Below, in pieces: positions 49,223 to 57,058 of a DNA stretch of 64,000 bases. The notes under the pieces were generated by a model, which had not been told where the DNA came from, ran no database searches, and saw nothing but the letters and a program-made list of their open reading frames with translations. The number at the start of each line of letters is the position of its first letter. The stretch's first letter is position 1. This DNA comes from FEN-1297 sp963787005 (GTDB lineage: Bacteria; Bacteroidota; Ignavibacteria; Ignavibacteriales; Ignavibacteriaceae): positions 1-64,000 of the forward strand of contig CAWBBX010000017.1 in assembly GCA_963787005.1 (NCBI GenBank). The letters run 5' to 3'. A program made the position numbers and the translations under genes.

Positions 49223-49639
49223 ATGGATGCAATTAGTGAAAATGATAAAAACTTAAAACCGAAATTACTCTTTGTTGAAGATGATAAAATAGTAACGGAT
49301 TTGATTAAAAGGTTATTTAAAGACAAATATAACTGTGATTTTGTAATGGACGGAGCCAGTGCATTAATAAAAGCGGATGAAAATGACTATGATGCTTTTT
49401 TAATTGACATCGGGCTCCCTGGAAAAATGGATGGAATTCAGACAACAAAGGAACTGAAGAAAATTAAAGATAATAAAGATAAACCTTATATAGCTATTAC
49501 CGCATTCGCGATGGCAGGTGATAAAGAATATTTTCTTTCAGAAGGTTTAACCCATTATATATCAAAGCCTTTTGAATTCCAGAAGCTTATAGAATTGATT
49601 GAGAAAGTTTTAATAAAAATAGAAAAGAACCATGAATAA
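49223..49639 (+). CDS. Single-domain response regulator (CheY-like)
   Basis: A 138-residue receiver with no output domain. The acidic pair (FVEDDK), phosphoacceptor Asp in FLIDIGLPG, conserved Thr (ITAFAMAG) and Lys (ISKPFEF) are all present, so it should be phosphorylated. It begins 5 bp after the multi-PAS kinase stop. In the paralogous locus at 57,059-61,639 an equivalent receiver is fused to the kinase C-terminus, which supports a kinase-regulator pairing here. With no DNA-binding domain it probably relays phosphate or acts by protein contact. Confidence 0.92.
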   Translation: MDAISENDKNLKPKLLFVEDDKIVTDLIKRLFKDKYNCDFVMDGASALIKADENDYDAFLIDIGLPGKMDGIQTTKELKKIKDNKDKPYIAITAFAMAGDKEYFLSEGLTHYISKPFEFQKLIELIEKVLIKIEKNHE

Positions 49640-49737
49640 TAAAAACAGTTCTATTACGGCTTCGGATCAATATCTGCAAGTATAAAACGGCTTATTATAA
49701 AACAAGAAGTCGCTATCCCCGCAATTGTGATAGGGCC

Positions 49738-50109
49738 ATTGGGAAAGAGAAGATAATTCTTCTTGCCATTGAGGATATACCCGAACGAAGACATATAGAA
49801 AAAACATTAAGTGAAAAGAACCGAATGACCAGCGAGTACCTGGACATTCTACTGGATCACGCGCACGCACCAATTATTATCTGGAGTTCTTCAATGGTTA
49901 TAAAAGGTTTTAACCGTGAATTCGAAAAACTGAGCGGTTATGCTTCATTCGAGGTAATAGATAAAAAAATCGAAATGATATTCCCAAAAGATAAAGTTGC
50001 TTCAACGCTTAAGTTGATAAAAAACACTCTAAATATCAAAAATGTGAAAATTATTGAAATAGATATTCTGACAATTGAAAGATTTAAAACGGGTGTTTTA
50101 GGAATTTGA
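49738..50109 (+). pseudogene. Truncated PAS-kinase fragment, copy of 45,090-45,470
   Basis: From about 49,738 the DNA repeats the part of the upstream multi-PAS kinase that begins GAAAAGAGAAGATAATTC, at first nearly base-for-base and then diverging. The encoded part covers SEYLDILLDHAHAPIIIW and one PAS domain; a stop follows FKTGVLGI with no kinase core. It has no start or ribosome binding site of its own (ATG 49,825 is internal). It looks like the stub of a deleted paralogous kinase or of a partial duplication. Confidence 0.75.
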
Positions 50110-50327
50110 CATGTTGTCCCGTTATGAGGTGGTTTTATTTCACCCTTTCAGGGTTCTGTTTTTTTTGTTGTCTAAATACCGGGGCGCTGCCCCGGCCTAA
50201 ATTATGTAATCCCTTCGGGATTATGAAAATCAATCATTAAATATCAGCCGAATGTTGGATGAAAAGTATAAAGTGAATCCGTCTTCGTCCGGATAGGATC
50301 GGGATTACGCCGGGCAAGTCCGCTATT
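50110..50327. repeat. REP-like triple-hairpin intergenic element
   Basis: Three short GC-rich hairpins lie in a row: ACCCTTTCAGGGT (50,142-50,154), CCGGGGCGCTGCCCCGG (50,179-50,195) and AATCCCTTCGGGATT (50,208-50,222). This arrangement is typical of REP-like elements between Bacteroidota genes. No transposase lies beside it. It separates the plus-strand kinase run from the minus-strand pirin gene and may also act as a transcription stop. Confidence 0.65.
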
Positions 50328-51246
50328 TCATTTAAACTTCGGTTCCTGCTTGAGGAACGATCCATCCTGCAGTTCATTGAACGCCGTTTTAAGCTCGGCC
50401 TGAGTGTTCATCACAATGGGACCGTACCAGGCCACCGGTTCTCTCAATGGTCTGCCGGAAATTAAGAGAAAACGAATCCCTTCTTCACCCGCCTGAACGG
50501 TAACCTCGTCGCCGCCGTCGAATAAAATAAGCGATCTGTTTTCCGCTTTGATGAATTGAATTACATCCGGCCGGTCCATGCTTTCGGTCGGTACCGCTAA
50601 AGGATCCGAAGCTCCTTGAAACTTTCCCGAACCGGCAAATACATATGCGAAGGCATTGTTTCTTGTATCGACGGGAAGTGATTTTCTTCTTTCCCGGCGG
50701 AACGGATACGTCGATGTAAACCGGATCCGCCGCTATTCCGTCAACGGGTCCTTTCTTTCCCCGGAATTCTCCGCATACAATTCTTACGTGTGTGCCGTCG
50801 TCGTCTGTTACTTCGGTCATGTCTTTCGATTTAATTTCCTGGTAGCGCGGCTTAGTCATCTTAAGCGCTGCAGGTAAATTTGCCCAAAGCTGAAATCCGT
50901 GCATTCTGCCCACGTCGTCGCCCTTCGGCATCTCCTGGTGAATGATTCCGCTGCCCGCTGTCATCCACTGAATGTCGCCCGATGAGATAACGCCTTTATT
51001 GCCTATGCTGTCGCCGTGTTCCACACTGCCCGCAAGAACGTATGTGATTGTTTCTATGCCCCGGTGAGGGTGCCAGGGGAAGCCCTTAAGATAATCTTCG
51101 GGATTCTCGTTTCGGAAGTCGTCAAGAAGCAAAAAGGGATCAACCTCCGACGGATCGCCGAAGCCGATCGCGCGGCGCAGGTTAACTCCCGCCCCCTCAA
51201 CCGTGGGCCGGGCCTCTATTATTTTTCTAACAGGACGTATGGACAT
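50328..51246 (-). pseudogene. Pirin family protein, one-base frameshift
   Basis: Pirins are bicupin, iron-binding proteins; some have quercetinase activity and others act as redox regulators. Metal ligands are visible: His59 and His61 in FPWHPHRG, His103 and Glu105 in GSGIIHQEMP. ATG 51,246 is chosen because AAAGGAG lies 6 bases upstream; the longer frame to 51,294 would add an unlikely N-terminus. The frame breaks near 50,690, in a C-run region, so the C-terminal cupin (TESMDRPDVIQFIKAENRS to QEPKFK) is read in another frame from there. The repaired length is about 305 residues, normal for pirin. It is divergent from the aldo/keto reductase and lies between two kinase sets. Confidence 0.85.
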
Positions 51247-51562
51247 GTATTTCTCCTTTCTATTTTTAAAGTAAAAATAGAACACAGATACCACGGATAC
51301 GACGGATTTACACGGATGTTAAGATTAACTGTGTTGTAAATTCATGAATATGATGGATATCCGCTTGGGAATAATATAAAGAATTAATTTATTGAACACA
51401 CTATATTAAATGATAACACTTCCTTCGCGTCTCAGCGCCTTTGCGGTAAAATAAACCGCTAAGACGCAGAGGCGCAAAGATTATATAGATTACCGAAAGA
51501 AGTTGGAATTTATTTGTAAATTAATCGTATTAGTTTAATTTAAATGAAAAACGGAGAAGAAA
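51247..51562. other. Divergent intergenic region with two widespread repeat motifs
   Basis: About 316 bp between pirin and aldo/keto reductase. At 51,281-51,319 is an ACACAGATACCACGGATAC-type motif continuing to TTACACGGATG. At 51,423-51,479 is an imperfect inverted pair, GCGCCTTTGCGGT on one side and ACCGCTAAGACGCAGAGGCG on the other. Both kinds of motif recur between genes in many environmental genomes as I recall them. The rest is AT-rich and must hold promoters in both directions. Confidence 0.5.
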
Positions 51563-52558
51563 ATGCAGTATAAATATCTTGGAAAAACCGGGCTCAAAAT
51601 ATCGGCACTGTCTTTCGGGGCGTGGGTTACATTCGGAGATCAGGTAGGAATAGAGCCGGCATATAAATGTATGAAGGAAGCCTATGACGCAGGTGTAAAC
51701 TTTTTTGATAACGCCGAGGCTTACTCGGGCGGAAAAGCCGAAATGATGATGGGGAAGATCATCAAGAGAGCGAAATGGAAAAGATCCGATCTCATTCTTT
51801 CTACAAAAATATTCTGGGGCGGTACAGGACCGAATGACAAAGGGCTTTCATTCAAGCATATAAAAGAGGGAACCGACGCGGCATTAAAGAGACTTCAAAC
51901 CGATTATGTCGATCTCATCTTCTGTCATCGTCCCGATTATCATACTCCGATCGAGGAAACCGTATGGGCGGTGAACCAGGTGATAAGAGAAGGCAAGGCT
52001 TTTTATTGGGGAACGAGCGAGTGGAGCGCTGCGGAAATTATGGAAGCATACGCAGTCGCCAGACGCGAACATCTTATTCCGCCTTCAATGGAGCAGCCGG
52101 AGTATAATATGTTTAAAAGAGATAAGGTTGAAAGGGAATTCAAACCGCTTTACGAGTCGATAGGTTTGGGCACTACAATATGGAGCCCGCTCGCCAGCGG
52201 GGTATTGACGGGCAAATATAATAACGGAATACCGAAATCATCACGTTTGGCTTTGAAGGATTATAAATGGCTGAAGGACAGGATATTCAGTCCGGAAGGA
52301 AAGAAGAAGATAGAGAAAGCCAAGAAGCTTGAGCCGGTCGCAAAAGGTCTGGGCTTATCACTGGCAGAGCTGGCGCTGGCGTGGTGCGTAAAAAATCCGA
52401 ATGTCAGCACAGTAATTACGGGGGCCTCAAGGCCGCAGCAGGTTAAACAGAACATGAAGACGATAGATAAAATAGATAAGCTGACCCCGGAAGTGATGAG
52501 CAGAATAAATAAGATACTGGATAATCGACCGCCCCGCGATATGGATTTCAGAGACTGA
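51563..52558 (+). CDS. Aldo/keto reductase, voltage-gated K+ channel beta-subunit type
   Basis: An NADP(H)-dependent oxidoreductase of the TIM-barrel AKR superfamily, 331 residues, normal length. The catalytic tetrad is visible: Asp49 and Tyr54 (FFDNAEAYSGG), Lys82 (LSTKIFWGG) and His122 (FCHRPDYHTP). FYWGTSEWSAAEI and NVSTVITGASRP match the AKR6/Kv-beta group, which reduces small aldehydes and ketones. The GAAGAAA ribosome binding site precedes ATG 51,563. It is intact, on the plus strand and convergent with the following kinase (55 bp between stops). The physiological substrate is unknown; an accidental place in the kinase region is likely. Confidence 0.93.
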   Translation: MQYKYLGKTGLKISALSFGAWVTFGDQVGIEPAYKCMKEAYDAGVNFFDNAEAYSGGKAEMMMGKIIKRAKWKRSDLILSTKIFWGGTGPNDKGLSFKHIKEGTDAALKRLQTDYVDLIFCHRPDYHTPIEETVWAVNQVIREGKAFYWGTSEWSAAEIMEAYAVARREHLIPPSMEQPEYNMFKRDKVEREFKPLYESIGLGTTIWSPLASGVLTGKYNNGIPKSSRLALKDYKWLKDRIFSPEGKKKIEKAKKLEPVAKGLGLSLAELALAWCVKNPNVSTVITGASRPQQVKQNMKTIDKIDKLTPEVMSRINKILDNRPPRDMDFRD

Positions 52559-52612
52559 GCCGGTCAGCCAAGTTGATTACTTGATCGATTTATTTATCGG
52601 TCAACAATAAGA

Positions 52613-55600
52613 CTAAATGATTTTCGGAATGACAACGTAAAATGTTGTGCCGTCGTCTTGATTGGAGGTAAAAAAGACCTCCCCTTTTAAATATTCCTCG
52701 GTAAGAAATTTTATACTGTATGTGCCTATTCCGCGGCCTTCTCCTTTTGTGGAAAATGACCGCTGAAATATTTTAGACCTATTTTCTTCGGGAATTACGG
52801 TTTGATTGTGGACCATGAATTTCACGCGCCCGCTATCTTCTTCATTTAAGCAGCCGACCGTTACAATATTGCCCGGCAATGACGCTTCTACGGCGTTCTT
52901 AATTAAATTGCCGATAATTCGTCCTAATATTGTCGCGTCGGTTTTAATTTCCATTGCCTCAAACTCATCGTCAATTACCAGCTGCTTGTTATCTTTTTCC
53001 GTACTTTGTTTGAAGTTATCAATCGTATTAGTAACCAAATTCAGTGTGTTTAAACCCATTATATTCAGTTTTATTACCGACTTGTCCGATGTAAGTATAA
53101 CGCGGTGCGATACGATCTCATCTATCATTTGTTTAGATAAAAGGACCATACTATTTTTAATCGATTCTTTTTCCTGGTCACTTATTGAATCGTCGTTGAG
53201 GAAATCGGCATAATTTCTAAGGTTGCCCGCGGTATTTAAGATATCGTGGAAGAAAAACCTCTCAACTTGTTTGCGTTCCGATATGTCTTCAAAAATTCCT
53301 ACGATGTTCATGATTCTTCCGTCTTTCTCAATAATCGGCGCAAAGGATGCCTTCAAAGGAATTATTTTCTTAGATATAACGGATCGGTAGTTCCCTTCAA
53401 ATATTTGTACTAAACCGGTAAGAGCGGTTTTAAAAGCTTCATTAATTTTTTTATCCTCCAGCTCCATTAAATTAAAACCCGCGGAATCTTTTTTACCGAC
53501 ATCAAATATTTGTAAAAATATATCGTTGCAATCCGTTAACAGCCCGGTAGAATTAAAATTAGCAATGCCGAGCGGAACATTGGCAAATACCATACGGTAT
53601 TTTTCTTCACTTTTAGTTAAAGCTTCTTCGGTTTTTATTCTTTCGAGAAGTTCCTTTTGTACGGACTCGTACAATAGGGAATTATTTATTGCCAGCGCGA
53701 TTTGGTCCGAAAGAGTCGCCAGTACGTTAATATCTTCCTCAGAAAAGGCGTTCTGTTTTGTGCATTGCAAATCCAGGATACCGAATACTTTAGTCCCTAT
53801 TTTTAAAGGAATACACAATTCCGAACGGGTGTTGACCATATCGGGATAGACATTAACATAATGCGGATCGATGTCGACATCATTTGCTATAGCAATATTG
53901 CCTGTTTTAGCCGCCCAAATTATCATGCCTTCTTCGAGGTGTACTTTGGAATTGCGCTTGAATAAGTTTATAAAAGCGCCGGCGATTGACTTAACAATTA
54001 CATAATCCTGCTCTTCGTTGTAGGTTAAAAGAGAGACGTGATTGTACTTAAAATTATCATGAACTAATTTAACGGCTCTATCAATTATTAAATCCAGGTC
54101 GAGAGTACTTACAATTTTACTCCCAATATCGTTTAACATTTTAAGACGAGCTGCGTTTAGTTTTAAGATATCTTCTGTTTTATTCTTTTCCGTAATATCA
54201 ATTATCAATCCCCGTAATCCCACTACTTTATTCCCATCCTTAATAGGGCTGACAAATCCCATTGCAGGAAAAGACGTACCGTCTTTACGTATTATTTTAT
54301 ATTCTGCGCCGTCCGCCGGGTTTTTATCGGTTCTTTTTTCCATCATTTCAATTACGATATTATGCTGGGCGGGATCGATTAAATTAAAGATAGTTAAACC
54401 GTTCCGGATATCCTCCTGTTTATAGCCCGTAGCTTTCATGCTCGTTTGGTTGGCAAATGTGAATCTGCCGTTCATATCATACTCAAAAACAGGCTGGGGA
54501 AGAAAGTCGGCAAATTCACGGTATCTTTTTTCACTTTCGCGCAGCGCCTCTTCGGCAATCTTGCGGGTTGTAATATCGAGTGCAACGCTGGATAAACCGG
54601 CAACCTTTCCGTCCTTATAAACCGGGTTAATAAGTAAATTAAACCAGCCGTCATTTCCGCCTTTAGTTATAATTCTTATATCAAGGCTTTTATTTGGCGT
54701 AGGATTTACAAGCTGCTCTGTAAAAACCGAATGGGTAATTGAACGGTTATCAGGATGTACAAATCTCAAATAGAATTTCCCGATCAGGTCTTGAAATTTC
54801 ACCCCGAGTGTATCGCAGGCCGCTTCGTTGAGGTATGTAAACCGGCCTCGCTCGGTAGTGCTGAAGAGTAAAGCTTTTGTTCCTTCAACAATATTCCGGA
54901 ACTTCAACTGGGATTCTTTTAATTCTTCTACGGCATTCTTGCGATAAGTAATATCAAATATAACACCCTCAATATAAAGAGGCTTCCCGTCTTCCCCGTT
55001 AACCGGTCTGCCTTTTTCAGAGAAATATCTTAAACGGCCGTCCTTATTTATAAATCTATACTCAACTTCAAATTCGATATCATTTTTGACAGCATTATTA
55101 ACGATCTCCATTATGTGCGGTTTATCTTCAGATAATATAAACGGGTCAATAGAACATATTTTTCCTTTTCGCAATTCATCTCTGGTATAGCCGGATATTT
55201 GCTCAATAACGTCGTTGAAGAATTCCATTTTCCCCTGTTCCCTAAGGTAAAGCCTGTATACGGAGGCCGGTAAATTTTCAGCAAGCGTGCGGTAGGAATT
55301 TTCGCGTTCCTTTAATGCTTCTTCGGCAAGTTTCTGTTTTGTTACATCCTGCCAGGTTCCGATTAGTTCTAGAGGATTTCCTGATTCGTCTTTAATCAGT
55401 TTAAGGTCATCGTGCATCCAATGCCAGGAGCCGTCCTTAAATAAAAATCGGTATTCGAGGGATTGATTACCTTTTTTTAATAGTTCTCCTAAATTATTAA
55501 ATACATTCTGAACATCATCGGGATGAATATTATTTGCCCACCATCCCTTTTTGTAAAAATCGCCGATATCATAGCCGGTAATGGAGGAAAAATTACCGCT

Positions 55601-56809
55601 GATAAATATTGCGTCAAAATCACCGAAAGCTTCGCTGGAATAAAGCATGGTAGTGCTGGATGTTACCAGCATTTCAAGTCTATGTTTAGATTCAACAAGT
55701 TCGGCTTCCAGTTTTTTCTTTTCCGTGATGTCATTTGCAACAGCTACCGTGGCAATTGTATTTCCGCTTAAATTTATAACCGGTGAAATCCGTAATTCAA
55801 CTAAAAATTCTCTTCCATCTTTAGATTTGCCCCATTGTTCGCCTAACCAACCGTCTATAAGTAAATTAGAATTAATAATATTAGTATCATTTTTTACCGA
55901 AATGAGAGTACCTACAAATTGGCCTAACAACTCTTCTTGAGAGTAACCGAATACTCTGCAAAATGCATCGTTTGCGAAAAGAAAATTAAAGTTAACATCG
56001 GCTATCGCTATTAAATCATTTGCGCTTTTTATAGTATTGCTAAGCAGGAGAATTTGATCTTCAGATTTTTGTCTCTGTTCTATCATTTGATCGAAAGCTT
56101 TTCCCAACTCGCCTAATTCGTCTTTTCTTTCGGACCGGATCCTAACCGAATAATCGCCGTTAGAAAATTTCTCAGCAGCATTAATCAAATTTGAAATAGG
56201 CATCCTGATTTTTTTTGATAAAACAAAGCCTAATAATATGGAGATAAATATAAAAACCAGTACGGCATATAAAACGATTTGCCGGACTTTATTTATATCC
56301 GCCTCGGATTCTTTTAGAATTGATGAGTACTTAATAAGCAGCGCGCCCAAAATTTTTCCGTTTTCGGTTTTTATAGAATGCACATACAAGAGTATACCTT
56401 TGGGGTATGCACCGCTTACCTCCTTGAAAATCCTATCCGATCCGTCCCGTATCGATAAAAGCACCTCATTATTCTTATCGAAATTATATTTTTTACCAAT
56501 TTCCGATTTTATTATATCCGCTACTATTGTCTTATTTGTATCAACAACAACCATATCTATCTTTTGGAGAAAATAAAAATCATGGATGTAATCTTGGAGA
56601 TCCTCCGGAGAAAAAAACAAAGGCCGTTTATTATCATTTTCTAATTCTCTTCCTATTGTTAAAGCAAAGGTATGAGAATAAAATTTAACTCGTGCAAGCG
56701 CATGACCTTTTGCTTCTTTCTCAAAAACTATATTTGTGAATATTGCTAATAACAAAAACGGAATTAGAAAAAACAAAAACGATATGATTAGTTTGGTTCT
56801 AATCTTCAT
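52613..56809 (-). CDS. HAMP-PAS-GAF membrane histidine kinase with FFHDILN core
   Basis: A 1,398-residue kinase: membrane segment 7-27 (LIISFLFFLIPFLLLAIFT), extracellular sensor to about 175, membrane segment 178-200 (VLYAVLVFIFISILLGFVL), HAMP (DELGELGKAFDQMIE), PAS domains near 265, 385, 520, 650 and 770, a GAF domain about 895-1,060, another PAS near 1,070, then a kinase core. The His box is FFHDILNTAGN (near 1,190), not the AHDLKSP type of its N-terminal paralogue at 40,526. The ATPase has NLIKNAVEAS and GEGRGIGTYSIKF. The His-box motif recalls HDxxN-type kinases. ATG 56,809 has no strong Shine-Dalgarno. It is intact, with 249 bp to the upstream kinase. Confidence 0.9.
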   Translation of the reverse strand: MKIRTKLIISFLFFLIPFLLLAIFTNIVFEKEAKGHALARVKFYSHTFALTIGRELENDNKRPLFFSPEDLQDYIHDFYFLQKIDMVVVDTNKTIVADIIKSEIGKKYNFDKNNEVLLSIRDGSDRIFKEVSGAYPKGILLYVHSIKTENGKILGALLIKYSSILKESEADINKVRQIVLYAVLVFIFISILLGFVLSKKIRMPISNLINAAEKFSNGDYSVRIRSERKDELGELGKAFDQMIEQRQKSEDQILLLSNTIKSANDLIAIADVNFNFLFANDAFCRVFGYSQEELLGQFVGTLISVKNDTNIINSNLLIDGWLGEQWGKSKDGREFLVELRISPVINLSGNTIATVAVANDITEKKKLEAELVESKHRLEMLVTSSTTMLYSSEAFGDFDAIFISGNFSSITGYDIGDFYKKGWWANNIHPDDVQNVFNNLGELLKKGNQSLEYRFLFKDGSWHWMHDDLKLIKDESGNPLELIGTWQDVTKQKLAEEALKERENSYRTLAENLPASVYRLYLREQGKMEFFNDVIEQISGYTRDELRKGKICSIDPFILSEDKPHIMEIVNNAVKNDIEFEVEYRFINKDGRLRYFSEKGRPVNGEDGKPLYIEGVIFDITYRKNAVEELKESQLKFRNIVEGTKALLFSTTERGRFTYLNEAACDTLGVKFQDLIGKFYLRFVHPDNRSITHSVFTEQLVNPTPNKSLDIRIITKGGNDGWFNLLINPVYKDGKVAGLSSVALDITTRKIAEEALRESEKRYREFADFLPQPVFEYDMNGRFTFANQTSMKATGYKQEDIRNGLTIFNLIDPAQHNIVIEMMEKRTDKNPADGAEYKIIRKDGTSFPAMGFVSPIKDGNKVVGLRGLIIDITEKNKTEDILKLNAARLKMLNDIGSKIVSTLDLDLIIDRAVKLVHDNFKYNHVSLLTYNEEQDYVIVKSIAGAFINLFKRNSKVHLEEGMIIWAAKTGNIAIANDVDIDPHYVNVYPDMVNTRSELCIPLKIGTKVFGILDLQCTKQNAFSEEDINVLATLSDQIALAINNSLLYESVQKELLERIKTEEALTKSEEKYRMVFANVPLGIANFNSTGLLTDCNDIFLQIFDVGKKDSAGFNLMELEDKKINEAFKTALTGLVQIFEGNYRSVISKKIIPLKASFAPIIEKDGRIMNIVGIFEDISERKQVERFFFHDILNTAGNLRNYADFLNDDSISDQEKESIKNSMVLLSKQMIDEIVSHRVILTSDKSVIKLNIMGLNTLNLVTNTIDNFKQSTEKDNKQLVIDDEFEAMEIKTDATILGRIIGNLIKNAVEASLPGNIVTVGCLNEEDSGRVKFMVHNQTVIPEENRSKIFQRSFSTKGEGRGIGTYSIKFLTEEYLKGEVFFTSNQDDGTTFYVVIPKII

Positions 56810-57058
56810 TTGCCGGCCCCAGGCCTAAAAACAAATAATATATTTGTATAAAAATTGAACGCATGATTGAATCCGTGAAATCCTATAATATATTTAAAAC
56901 AAGAGAAATAACATTAGCGTGATTTTATAAACAATATTTAAACATGTTCGTCGTATAATTGTTGCTTCCCGAGATTACCCCGTATCTAATTTTATCGGAC
57001 GGAAGATGCCGAACCGTCATCATACCAAAAGCGGAAATCAATTGAATTCCCGGCATAT
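56810..57058. other. Intergenic region between two minus-strand kinases
   Basis: About 250 bp, AT-rich, with no ORF. The gap is larger than others in this kinase set, so the 52,613-56,809 kinase may have its own promoter. I see no convincing terminator or repeat. Confidence 0.35.

Noticed and set aside
50142..50222. CRISPR array
   Set aside because: The hairpins differ from one another and have no regular repeat-spacer pattern.
51563..52558. Functional link of the aldo/keto reductase or pirin to the kinases
   Set aside because: Both genes are in separate transcription units and nothing in the sequence ties them to the sensors.
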